Shown one piece after another: positions 35,144 through 43,498 of a stretch of DNA of 64,000 bases (position 1 is the stretch's first letter; every line of letters starts with the position of its first letter). Source of the DNA: Muribaculaceae bacterium (GTDB lineage: Bacteria > Bacteroidota > Bacteroidia > Bacteroidales > Muribaculaceae); contig JAEDFO010000001.1 of NCBI GenBank assembly GCA_016292745.1, positions 137,774-201,773 on the forward strand, in the 5' to 3' direction. A model generated the notes under the pieces. It was not told where the DNA came from and searched no databases. It saw only the letters and a list, made by a program, of their open reading frames with translations. The position numbers and the translations under genes are program-made.

Positions 35144-35714
35144 CGTTGTCTTGCATTAATCGTTTCCACTTATAATAGCCAAAAATAGCAATTATTGTGT
35201 AGATTGCATATAGTGCAGAAGTAAAATATAATTCTTTATAAATATAAAGGCCTGTCGATACTGCATCTACTGCTATCCAGGCTATCCATTGCTCGACATA
35301 TTTACGAGCAAGCATCCACAAGCCCACTACACTGACAGCTGTGGTAAACGAATCGAGCCAAGGCACATTGCTGTCGGTGAATGTAATCAGTATGTATGCA
35401 AAGAGAAAGAACAAAGCCAAAGATATCACCAATGATGCAACCAAACTGCGCCGAGGCAATCGGGTAATAGGCAACTCCGTCTGTTTCCCATTGTCGGTTC
35501 GCTTGCCAAAAGTCCATGCCAAATATCCATAAACTGCAATAAGCAGGTAGTAAATGTTTATACCGAAATCGGCATACAGTCCCGCATCATAATACACAAA
35601 TACATAGATAGCAGGCATAATGACACCTGCTATCCATAATAATTTGTTGGCTCTATATTCAAGAACCAAATATATGAGGCCAACTATAGTTCCGGCAATT
35701 TCAAGCCAATTCAT
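35136..35714 (-). CDS. pnuT: PnuT-like thiamine transporter (PnuC family)
   Basis: Encodes 192 residues with about seven hydrophobic segments (for example the first at residues 4-24). The PnuC-family pattern is seen in YYDAGLYADFGINIYYLL and WIAWIAVDAVSTGLYI. The PnuC family carries nicotinamide riboside, riboflavin or thiamine by facilitated diffusion followed by phosphorylation. The thiamine assignment rests on context: a TPP riboswitch, a TonB receptor upstream and thiamine pyrophosphokinase downstream. It lies 2 bases after the receptor stop and overlaps thiN by 8 bases, so it is tightly coupled. Inner membrane. Confidence 0.88.
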   Translation of the reverse strand: MNWLEIAGTIVGLIYLVLEYRANKLLWIAGVIMPAIYVFVYYDAGLYADFGINIYYLLIAVYGYLAWTFGKRTDNGKQTELPITRLPRRSLVASLVISLALFFLFAYILITFTDSNVPWLDSFTTAVSVVGLWMLARKYVEQWIAWIAVDAVSTGLYIYKELYFTSALYAIYTIIAIFGYYKWKRLMQDNDD

Positions 35715-35716
35715 AA

Positions 35717-37933
35717 TTAGAATTTAAATGAAACACTTCCCATAAAATTGGTACCAGCCTGGGCTGCATATCCCGAATAGCGGTAGAACACTTTCTCATC
35801 ACCATCAACATAATAGCCACCACCAGCATAGCCATTGTTTTCATATTCCTCGTCGAAGAGATTGTAAATTGAGAATCCAATTCTTACGCTCTTTGTATGA
35901 GGCAATTTGAAATTGTATCCAAGATGAAGGTTCGAAACACAATATGCATCAAGGACCTGGTCCTCATATTCGGCGTTGGTCATATATTGTTTCGAAACAT
36001 ACTGGGTTGAAAGCGACAAATCGAAATTGTTGTAGTTGAAATTGAATGAATTGTTGAAAATAAACGAAGGAGAGAAAGCAATGTGGGTATCGCCATGATT
36101 AATCTCAACAGGATTTGTCCACTCATCCTCGTAAACAGTTTCTACGAAGTCCTTGATTCGGTTCTTGCTGATTGTAGCATTGGCACTCCAAGTAAACCAT
36201 TTTGCCGGATGCCAATCGGCAAAGAGTTCTACACCCATACGATAGCTCTTAGCTACATTAGCAGCCATTGCCTCGCCTATCTCGTTGAGTTCGCCAGTGA
36301 GCACCAACTGGTCGCGATACCACATATAATAAAGGTTAGCACCTATGCTGAAACAATTGTTGTTGAATGTATAACCGAGCTCGTAATCGTATAGTTTCTC
36401 AGCTTTGGGATATTGAGCCACCTTGCCATCGGTATAGTTGTTGCGGGTTGGCTCTTTTTGAGCAACCGAGAATGAGAAATATGCACGGTTATAATCGCAG
36501 AATTGCCAGTTAAGACCGGCTTTTGGGTTGAAGAAATTGAAATTGTCGTTGATATCAAGCTTCTGCATGTCGTCGATGTTATAATCGAAATTATCGTTCA
36601 CACCGGCAATTGTATAGTTAATGTGGCGATACTGGAGGTCGACAAATGCATTAAGACCGGAAACAATATCGACAGTAGAGCGTGCATACATATTTACATC
36701 GGTCTTTTTGCCTGTGTTTCTGTAATACTCGTGATATTCAGGCAACAAGCCTACAGCTTTCACCCACGGGGTATTACCGAAATGGTCACCATAATAGTGG
36801 TTTGCGGCCATGCCAGCCTGAGCATTTACACGTCCTTTCTTGTAATTAAGCGAGAGCATACCACCACCAAAATGGTTGTCCATCTCTTTCTTTCTAACAA
36901 GGTCAGATTTCTTGGTGCCTATTTCAACAGGATCAAAGCCATATTCGGCAAGAGTGCGTTTTGTCTTGTATTCCTCATAATAGCCATCACCTTTAGTGTA
37001 ATGTAATGCAGCATTAAGCGACAACGAAGATGACAAACGCTGATTAAGAATCAACTGGAAGTTGAACTGCGCATAGTTATCTGTTTGGTCGTCGTAGTAT
37101 GCTACATTTCCATTATCGTCGATATACTCGCCACAAGAATTATAGGTGCGTCCGTAATTGAACATTTCTTCCTTCGATGCATAGTTCCATGCGTGATATG
37201 TCTTTTCCTTACCTCCAAAGGTAATGAACTTCAGGGTAGTGTTATTATTGAAATAACCAGCCTGAAGGAAATATGAATTCAAGTTAACCGAAGCACGGTC
37301 GATATATCCATCGGTTCCAATGTTCGAAATGCGTGCGTCAACGGTCCAATGATTGTTAAGTAGACCCGAGGATACCTTCACGGTCTCCTTATGTGTGTTA
37401 AACGAACCATAAGAAGCATTGAATTCAGCCGATGGTGAGAAGCCGGCTGATTGGGTGAGCATATTAATGCTGGCACCGAAAGCTCCTGCGCCATTGGTCG
37501 ATGTGCCAGCTCCACGTTGAATTTGAATATCTTTCAGCGATGAAGCGAAATCAGGCATATTCACCCAAAACAGTCCATGGCTCTCGGCATCATTCATAGG
37601 AATACCGTTTGCTGTAACATTAATACGAGTGGCATCAGTACCACGAACACGAATTGATGTGTAGCCCACACCGGCACCGGCATCACTTGTGGTGATAACG
37701 GACGGGGTGTACTGCAAAAGGTAGGGAACGTCTTGTCCGTAGTTAACTTTCTCCAATTCTTTGGCCGATACATTTGTAAAAGCCACAGGAGTTTTATCAG
37801 TAGCACGCGAGGCCACTACCGACACTTCATCAAGATTAACTACTTTAGTGGAATCGATTGCAGAATCAACTGCATACACATTGCTCGCTGAATATATCAG
37901 CGAAGCAATGAAGAGAAATTTAGTCTTCTTCAT
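35717..37933 (-). CDS. TonB-dependent outer-membrane receptor, predicted thiamine importer
   Basis: Encodes 738 residues. A signal peptide (about residues 1-21) is followed by a TonB-box-like stretch (LDEVSVVASRATDKTP) and a plug domain with the conserved QRGAGTSTNGAGAFGASINM. A 22-stranded barrel type sequence ends in a C-terminal aromatic (VSFKF). There is no carboxypeptidase-like N-terminal extension and no SusD partner, so it is a vitamin-type rather than a glycan-type receptor. A TPP riboswitch sits directly upstream and pnuT and thiN downstream. The substrate (thiamine or its phosphates) is inferred from this. Confidence 0.92.
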   Translation of the reverse strand: MKKTKFLFIASLIYSASNVYAVDSAIDSTKVVNLDEVSVVASRATDKTPVAFTNVSAKELEKVNYGQDVPYLLQYTPSVITTSDAGAGVGYTSIRVRGTDATRINVTANGIPMNDAESHGLFWVNMPDFASSLKDIQIQRGAGTSTNGAGAFGASINMLTQSAGFSPSAEFNASYGSFNTHKETVKVSSGLLNNHWTVDARISNIGTDGYIDRASVNLNSYFLQAGYFNNNTTLKFITFGGKEKTYHAWNYASKEEMFNYGRTYNSCGEYIDDNGNVAYYDDQTDNYAQFNFQLILNQRLSSSLSLNAALHYTKGDGYYEEYKTKRTLAEYGFDPVEIGTKKSDLVRKKEMDNHFGGGMLSLNYKKGRVNAQAGMAANHYYGDHFGNTPWVKAVGLLPEYHEYYRNTGKKTDVNMYARSTVDIVSGLNAFVDLQYRHINYTIAGVNDNFDYNIDDMQKLDINDNFNFFNPKAGLNWQFCDYNRAYFSFSVAQKEPTRNNYTDGKVAQYPKAEKLYDYELGYTFNNNCFSIGANLYYMWYRDQLVLTGELNEIGEAMAANVAKSYRMGVELFADWHPAKWFTWSANATISKNRIKDFVETVYEDEWTNPVEINHGDTHIAFSPSFIFNNSFNFNYNNFDLSLSTQYVSKQYMTNAEYEDQVLDAYCVSNLHLGYNFKLPHTKSVRIGFSIYNLFDEEYENNGYAGGGYYVDGDEKVFYRYSGYAAQAGTNFMGSVSFKF

Positions 37934-37942
37934 TGTTATATT

Positions 37943-38008
37943 TTCACTACGCCGGTATTAACCGGATCAGGTTCAAAGGGTATAATCTCAGCCTTTCGGC
38001 ACCCCTAA
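37943..38008 (-). promoter_or_regulatory. TPP riboswitch (THI element)
   Basis: On the minus strand the conserved core is clear: AGGGGTGCC, then CTGAGAT, then CCTTTGAACCTGATCCGGTT and a final GCGTAGTG. It ends about 10 bases before the TonB receptor ATG at 37933. The closing helix can extend into the A-rich stretch next to the start codon. No separate terminator hairpin fits between aptamer and ATG, so control is probably at translation initiation: TPP binding would hide the start region. Confidence 0.95.
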
Positions 38009-38028
38009 TAAATATGTTAATTGCGGTG

Positions 38029-38036
38029 CAAAGTTA
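38029..38036 (-). promoter_or_regulatory. -7 box TAACTTTG for the thiamine operon
   Basis: Minus-strand TAACTTTG just upstream of the riboswitch; transcription would start near 38022, leaving about 15 bases before the aptamer. A TTTG lies 24 bases upstream, longer than usual. Confidence 0.55.
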
Positions 38037-38070
38037 AAAATTTATTTTTTCCTATAAAAGCAAAAATGCA

Positions 38071-38107
38071 GATAAGCTGGCAGAGCGACAATCGCTACCA
38101 GCTTATC
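38071..38107 (-). terminator. Terminator after ribBA
   Basis: GATAAGCTGG (38071-38080) pairs perfectly with CCAGCTTATC (38098-38107). On the minus strand the stem is followed by a T-rich run. It separates ribBA from the thiamine operon promoter. Confidence 0.85.
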
Positions 38108-38128
38108 TATCAGGTATTCAACCGTTTA

Positions 38129-39352
38129 TCAATCTACTTTATTAAGCACGTGCCCCATACGTGCCTTCTTGGTGTGCATATAGAACCTGTTGTATTGGTT
38201 AGGAGCCACTTCAACAGGCACATTCTCGACTATTTTCAAATCGTAGCCTTCAAGGCCTATACGCTTCATCGGGTTATTGGTAATAAGCCGCATGTTTCTC
38301 ACTCCAAGTTCATGGAGAATATTGGCACCAACTCCATAATCGCGTTCATCGGCCTTGAAGCCAAGATGCAGATTTGCTTCTACTGTATCAAGCCCATTCT
38401 CCTGAAGTTTATATGCCTTTATTTTGTTCATCAGACCTATACCACGGCCTTCTTGACTCATATATAGCACTACACCTTTGCCTTCCTTATCAATCATTTG
38501 CATTGCCAGATGAAGCTGTTCACCACAATCGCAACGCATAGAGCCAAATATATCGCCTGTCATACACGACGAGTGCACTCTCACAAGAACCGGTTCATCG
38601 GGCTCCCAAGTACCCTTAATAAGGGCAATATGCTCTACATCGGTATTAATCTGACGGAAAGGAATAAGTTTGAAATGTCCGTATTGTGTAGGCATATCAA
38701 CCTCCTCACCTCGTTCAACTATAGTTTCACGTTTTAAACGATATGATATAAGGTCACGTATTGAAATCAGACGGATGCCCCATTCATCGGCACGACGACG
38801 CAGTTCAGGCAATCGTGCCATAGAACCATCGTCGCTCATTATTTCCATAAGCGCAGCTGCCGGATACAACCCCGCCAATCGGGCCATATCGACGCCGGCT
38901 TCGGTATGACCTGCCCGAGAAAGCACTCCCTTATCCTGCGCATAAAGCGGGTTGATGTGACCAGGACGCCCAAAGGTGTTAGGTGTCGCTTCTGGATCGG
39001 CCAAGGCTCGGATAGTTGCGGCACGGTCGTAGATGGAAACTCCGGTTGAGCAACCTTCCAGTTTATCTACCGTTACGGTAAATGGCGTACCCAGCACCGA
39101 AGTGTTGTCGATTACCTGATGCGGCAAACCAAGTTCTTTACAACGCGATATTGTGATGGGTGCACAAAGCACTCCTCGAGCATTCTTCAGCATAAAGTTC
39201 ACCTGCTCAGGAGTAATCTTCTCTGCTGCAACAATTAAATCGCCTTCATTCTCGCGATCTTCATCATCTACTACAATGACAAATTTACCTTCGCGGAAAT
39301 CGGCAATTGCTTCTTCTATCGAATCTAACTTAATAGTATCCATATATGTCAT
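38129..39352 (-). CDS. ribBA: Bifunctional DHBP synthase / GTP cyclohydrolase II
   Basis: Encodes 407 residues. It starts riboflavin synthesis from both substrates, ribulose 5-phosphate (RibB) and GTP (RibA). The RibB half (residues about 8-205) shows VVDDEDRENEGDLI, GPGH-type FGRPGHINPL and RAGHTEA. The RibA half has the zinc ligands CMTGDIFGSMRCDCGEQL and the catalytic MSQEGRGIGL, then GLDTVEAN and ITNNPMK. Both halves look complete. Its ATG overlaps the lptF-like stop by 4 bases (ATGA). No FMN riboswitch is seen, as the gene is internal to an operon. Confidence 0.97.
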   Translation of the reverse strand: MTYMDTIKLDSIEEAIADFREGKFVIVVDDEDRENEGDLIVAAEKITPEQVNFMLKNARGVLCAPITISRCKELGLPHQVIDNTSVLGTPFTVTVDKLEGCSTGVSIYDRAATIRALADPEATPNTFGRPGHINPLYAQDKGVLSRAGHTEAGVDMARLAGLYPAAALMEIMSDDGSMARLPELRRRADEWGIRLISIRDLISYRLKRETIVERGEEVDMPTQYGHFKLIPFRQINTDVEHIALIKGTWEPDEPVLVRVHSSCMTGDIFGSMRCDCGEQLHLAMQMIDKEGKGVVLYMSQEGRGIGLMNKIKAYKLQENGLDTVEANLHLGFKADERDYGVGANILHELGVRNMRLITNNPMKRIGLEGYDLKIVENVPVEVAPNQYNRFYMHTKKARMGHVLNKVD

Positions 39353-41271
39353 TCAATATCGTTATTATCTTTCTGTAGCAAAGTTATCAATTCCTTTGAA
39401 ACATTCACTACTTTGTTGATATCTTGTTTTAAAATCTTTTGCTGATTGATTCCAATTAAATAGACCGGAACACTCAAAGGAATTGCAAAAATGGCAATTT
39501 TTCCAAACTTTTGATTGCGGAACGGTTGATAAAGCAACAGTTTTCTCAAAATAGGATAATCGGAAAGGCGATGAACAACGAGTATATCCTTTGAGTTTGA
39601 TATGTATTCAACAAGCGATTCCAGGGTTTCTGACACAGTTCTCACTTCCAATGCACTGTATCCCTGAGTCCAATACTCATAGAATCGTTGACGTTTTTTG
39701 TGTGCCGACAGGAACTCGTTGCATAAACATATCAGTTTATTGGTTCGGTCGATGGCTTCAGATTTCGACATGTCATCCATGACGATGTCCTTCATTTCAA
39801 CATTGCGGACCTCTGCCCTACCGATGAGTTTACGGAAGAATATCACGTAGGCATCAGCATTGAACACTGCGCTGTCGTTAACGGCTTTATAGGTAAAGAA
39901 CACACCAATTGGCGACAATACAGCCGTACTGAGCCAAAGTCCTTGCCAAACGGGCCAGATACCCTCTTTCGCAAGTCGGAGACCGGAGTTATCAATAATA
40001 TAGTAGAAAACAAAAAGAATAACCGACACCACAATAGGCACAGCTAATCCACCCTTCTTGATAATCGAACCAAGTGGGGCACCAATGAAGAAGAAAATAA
40101 TGCAGGCAATAGCTAAAGTGAATTTTTTCTGTAGCTCAATATCGTGGCGACGTATGCTTTTACGCTCATCGGCAATTACATAGCCTTTAAACTCATAATC
40201 CTGCTTTGTCTGCTTGGCTCGACTTAAAGCCCCGCTGACACATTGTCTGCGCGACGAGAAATCACCTCCATTAAACAGAGTATCTATATCCAAAGGCTTG
40301 TCAAGTTTAACTTCCTGATTGATCACATCGATATACTTGCCATCCTTGTATACCTTTTTTACAGCAGGGATTCCGACATAAGGCGTTGCTTTGAGTTGAC
40401 CGGCATACAAGGTTCCAATGCTGTCGATTCTACAGTTAACCGAATCGATTGTCGCACGCAATTCACTGATATTCTTACCTATATACTGATTACTGAGGAC
40501 ATCGTCGTCCATACGGTTGAAATTGGCATCGAAAGGAATCAGTATATCCTTCGATTTGAATGTCTCTCTTCGATAAAGCATCCGTCGCTCCGATGCACGA
40601 CTGTCCTTAAGGTCTTCAAACGACTCGCCACTACGCAGATTGAGCAAAAGATGCTGCTTATCGTCGGCAAAACTGAGTTTGCCGCTATCAGCCACAATAA
40701 TGTTTGCCGTACCATAGCCTTGACTGACATCGTATATCATCATATTATACAAATGCCCGTTCTCGGGGTTCTTCTGCTTCACGAAAATGTTATATCCCTC
40801 AATTTGGTCGTAAAACACACCCTCTGGTATTTCAAGTTCAGGTGATTTCTGACGCATCGAGAACAGCAAAGTCCACATTTTAACCTGCGCCTTTGGCAAT
40901 ACATTGTTCTGGAAAAAGAATGCACCCACCGACACCATCGAAACAAACACAATCAGCGGCGACATAATCTTAAACAACGAAACTCCAGCAGCCTTCATAG
41001 CTGTCAGTTCAAGTTTCTCACCCAGATTTCCGAAAACCATTAGTGATGCCAACAATATGGCCAAGGGTAATGCCAAAGGAACCATAGTGAGAGCAGCATA
41101 GAAGAACAGTTCGCATATGACATTGATTGCCAAACCCTTTCCCACGAGGTCGTCGATATGGCGCCATAGAAACTGCATGAGCACGATAAAGAGACATATA
41201 AAGAATGTCATCATAAACAGCGGCAAAAACCGCTGCAATATGAATTGATATAGTTTCTTTACTCGTAGCAT
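39349..41271 (-). CDS. LptF/LptG (YjgP/YjgQ) family LPS-export permease with C-terminal extension
   Basis: Encodes 640 residues from ATG 41271 (MLRVKKLYQFILQRF). Inner-membrane part of the LptBFG exporter that lifts LPS toward the outer membrane. Three N-terminal membrane segments (about residues 12-32, 50-85, 96-120), a periplasmic jelly-roll region (FYDQIEGYNIFVKQK) and three later membrane segments (about 360-450) match the family. The roughly 190 residues beyond are an added, mostly cytosolic tail with one more hydrophobic segment (AIFAIPLSVPVYLIG); E. coli LptF has only 366 residues. The start at 41307 is rejected because it lies upstream of the -7 box. Confidence 0.9.
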   Translation of the reverse strand: MLRVKKLYQFILQRFLPLFMMTFFICLFIVLMQFLWRHIDDLVGKGLAINVICELFFYAALTMVPLALPLAILLASLMVFGNLGEKLELTAMKAAGVSLFKIMSPLIVFVSMVSVGAFFFQNNVLPKAQVKMWTLLFSMRQKSPELEIPEGVFYDQIEGYNIFVKQKNPENGHLYNMMIYDVSQGYGTANIIVADSGKLSFADDKQHLLLNLRSGESFEDLKDSRASERRMLYRRETFKSKDILIPFDANFNRMDDDVLSNQYIGKNISELRATIDSVNCRIDSIGTLYAGQLKATPYVGIPAVKKVYKDGKYIDVINQEVKLDKPLDIDTLFNGGDFSSRRQCVSGALSRAKQTKQDYEFKGYVIADERKSIRRHDIELQKKFTLAIACIIFFFIGAPLGSIIKKGGLAVPIVVSVILFVFYYIIDNSGLRLAKEGIWPVWQGLWLSTAVLSPIGVFFTYKAVNDSAVFNADAYVIFFRKLIGRAEVRNVEMKDIVMDDMSKSEAIDRTNKLICLCNEFLSAHKKRQRFYEYWTQGYSALEVRTVSETLESLVEYISNSKDILVVHRLSDYPILRKLLLYQPFRNQKFGKIAIFAIPLSVPVYLIGINQQKILKQDINKVVNVSKELITLLQKDNNDIE

Positions 41272-41289
41272 TCCTAATATATTTTGGTG

Positions 41290-41297
41290 CAAATTTA
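41290..41297 (-). promoter_or_regulatory. -7 box TAAATTTG for lptF-ribBA
   Basis: Minus-strand TAAATTTG 19 bases before the ATG at 41271. It fixes the start, since the upstream in-frame start at 41307 would not be transcribed. Confidence 0.6.
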
Positions 41298-41434
41298 GCA
41301 AAAACAACCGACATTTTACAGCTGCAATACATCATATTATATACTTGCAAATAAATTACGCAGAAAACTTTCATAGTTTATATAGTTTTATTTCCTTTGC
41401 AGCAGTAATAAATCTGACGAACAATAGACTAATA

Positions 41435-42055
41435 ATGACGAATAATAGCACAAAAGAAAAAGTCATAGAAAATACGTTGATGCTCATATCGAGATATGGC
41501 ACTACGGCTGTTACGATGGACACTATCGCTAAAGAGTGCGGGATATCGAAGCGAACCATATACGAATTGTTTTCCGACAAAAACAATCTCGTGGCCGAAA
41601 CAATAGCATGGGACAACGCCCGAATGATGGAAAAGTTTGCCAAAATATCATCAAACAGCAACAACCCTCTATCAGCAATGCTTCTCATAAACGATGAGTT
41701 GCACAAGAAGTTTATGAGCCTCAGCAGTATATTCTTTATAGATTTAAAGAAGTCGCCGATTTTCATTACACAGAAATACGAAAAGCTGATGGACGAAAAT
41801 ATGGCGAACTACAAACGGGTAATAATCAACGGACAGGCTCAAGGAATATTTCGCTCTGACATCGATGTTGACATTATCGTATATCTGTACTTCAAGCAGA
41901 TGGAAGATATTAAGAACACTATAAGTAATGACCCTAAATACAAAATATACGAATTATTCCAGTGTGCTGCCGAATGTCATTTAAGGAGCATCGTAACAGC
42001 TAAAGGGTTACAAATTATGGAGGATTTCAAAAAAGAAAACAAAGAAATAAGATAA
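41435..42055 (+). CDS. TetR/AcrR-family transcriptional regulator
   Basis: Encodes 206 residues from ATG 41435; the earlier in-frame start at 41345 is unlikely. The N-terminal helix-turn-helix fits TetR (TTAVTMDTIAKECGISKRTIYELFSDKNNLV at about residues 22-52, conserved pattern shown here by its ends only). The C-terminal ligand domain is not assignable. It is the first gene of the efflux operon, 5 bases ahead of the TolC gene, so it most likely represses its own operon and responds to a pump substrate. Confidence 0.9.
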   Translation: MTNNSTKEKVIENTLMLISRYGTTAVTMDTIAKECGISKRTIYELFSDKNNLVAETIAWDNARMMEKFAKISSNSNNPLSAMLLINDELHKKFMSLSSIFFIDLKKSPIFITQKYEKLMDENMANYKRVIINGQAQGIFRSDIDVDIIVYLYFKQMEDIKNTISNDPKYKIYELFQCAAECHLRSIVTAKGLQIMEDFKKENKEIR

Positions 42056-42060
42056 GGACT

Positions 42061-43473
42061 ATGTTTAAAAGAACTATGACACTAATTATTGCATCACTAT
42101 TGAGCAGTGCTGCAATATTATCGGCCCAGGAAACCACCGACACTATAACGCTGGGGCTTGACGATTGCATAAAAATTGCTCTCGACAAGAATCCTTCGAT
42201 AAAAGTGGCCAACATGGAGATCCAACGAGTAGAATACTCAAAACGTGAAATCATTGGTCAATTGCTTCCTTCGCTTAACTTTGGCGCGAACTATAGCAGA
42301 ACCATCGAGAAGCAGACAGCGTATTTCAATATGAAAGATATGCCCGGCATGGGAGGAGGCTCCGAGTCGGGAAGCGATTCGGAAAACAGCACTTCGGAAA
42401 GCGAAGACAAGCAGGACGAGGGAATAAAGATGGGACTCGATAACTCATATCAAATTGGGTTCGATATGTCGTTGCCAATAATTGCACCTCAAATTTGGCA
42501 AAGCATTTCGCTGAGCAAGGCGCAAGTTCTACAGAATATCGAGAAAGCTCGCTCATCAAAACTATCGCTTATTAATGAAATAGAACACGCATATTATGCG
42601 CTGCTACTTGCCAACGATTCATACAAAGTTGTCAAGCAAAACCATGAGACTGCAATTTTCAATGCAAAGATTGTAAACGGCAAATTCAAAGCTGGGACAG
42701 CGTCGGAATACGAAGCACTAAGAGCAAATGTTCAAGTAAAGAACATCGAACCTGAATTGCTACAAAGCGAAATAGCTATCAAGCAATCATTGCTACAGCT
42801 TAAGGTGCTGATGGGCATTGATATAGCCACAAATATTAAAGCAAAGGACCAACTTAGTGACTATGAGAGCAGCATGTACGAAAAAGCCATGTCATTCGAT
42901 ACATCACTGCAGTGGAACACAGACCTTCGCTCACTCGATTTGCAGACTGATTACCTCAAGAAAGCTCTAAAAGTGCAACAGATGTCGTGGTTCCCAACTG
43001 TTGCATTGACTGCAAACTATTATTGGACTTCAATGACAATGGGCGCACCATTCAAAAACATCCGCTGGAATCCATACTCATCTATTGGATTCAGTCTCTC
43101 GTTCCCCATATTCCAAGGCGGACAAAGATACAATAGAATTAAGCAAGCCGATATCAGTGTAAGAGAAATGGGTTTCCAACGCGAAAACCTTGAACAAAGT
43201 CTTAAGATGCAAGTTGAATTGCAAATGGACAACATAAACAAGAATGTAAAGCAAATAAGCACCAGCGCTGCAGGTGTGGAGGAAGCCGACAAGGCATTCA
43301 GCATAATGCAGAAGAGTTTTCAAATTGGAGCCGCCACATATATCGACCTTCGTGACGCCGAATATGCACAGACTCAAGCTAAACTGGCTTATTACCAATC
43401 GATATACAACTATCTTATAGCCACAAGCGACCTCGACCTCCTGTTAGGCTCGCATGACAAGAATAATCAATAA
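42061..43473 (+). CDS. TolC-family outer-membrane efflux protein
   Basis: Encodes 470 residues. A signal peptide ends near LSAQ (residue 22). The repeated OEP pattern is visible twice: LDDCIKIALDKNPSIKVANMEI near residue 33 and later SLKMQVELQMDN with a GAATYIDLRDAEYAQTQAKL end. Residues about 95-125 form a Gly/Ser/Glu-rich low-complexity insertion (MGGGSESGSDSEN and acidic residues after it), probably an extended surface loop. It is the outer-membrane channel of the RND pump encoded downstream. Its end overlaps the region just before the HlyD start. Confidence 0.93.
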   Translation: MFKRTMTLIIASLLSSAAILSAQETTDTITLGLDDCIKIALDKNPSIKVANMEIQRVEYSKREIIGQLLPSLNFGANYSRTIEKQTAYFNMKDMPGMGGGSESGSDSENSTSESEDKQDEGIKMGLDNSYQIGFDMSLPIIAPQIWQSISLSKAQVLQNIEKARSSKLSLINEIEHAYYALLLANDSYKVVKQNHETAIFNAKIVNGKFKAGTASEYEALRANVQVKNIEPELLQSEIAIKQSLLQLKVLMGIDIATNIKAKDQLSDYESSMYEKAMSFDTSLQWNTDLRSLDLQTDYLKKALKVQQMSWFPTVALTANYYWTSMTMGAPFKNIRWNPYSSIGFSLSFPIFQGGQRYNRIKQADISVREMGFQRENLEQSLKMQVELQMDNINKNVKQISTSAAGVEEADKAFSIMQKSFQIGAATYIDLRDAEYAQTQAKLAYYQSIYNYLIATSDLDLLLGSHDKNNQ

Positions 43474-43498
43474 TAAAAAGAAATTAAAATCATTCGAC

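Noticed and set aside
38021..38467. Open frame on the plus strand opposite ribBA
   Set aside because: It is antisense to well-supported ribBA, covers its terminator and has no recognisable domain.
41272..41307. Longer LptF-like protein starting at 41307
   Set aside because: That start lies upstream of the -7 box TAAATTTG at 41290-41297 and would not be transcribed.
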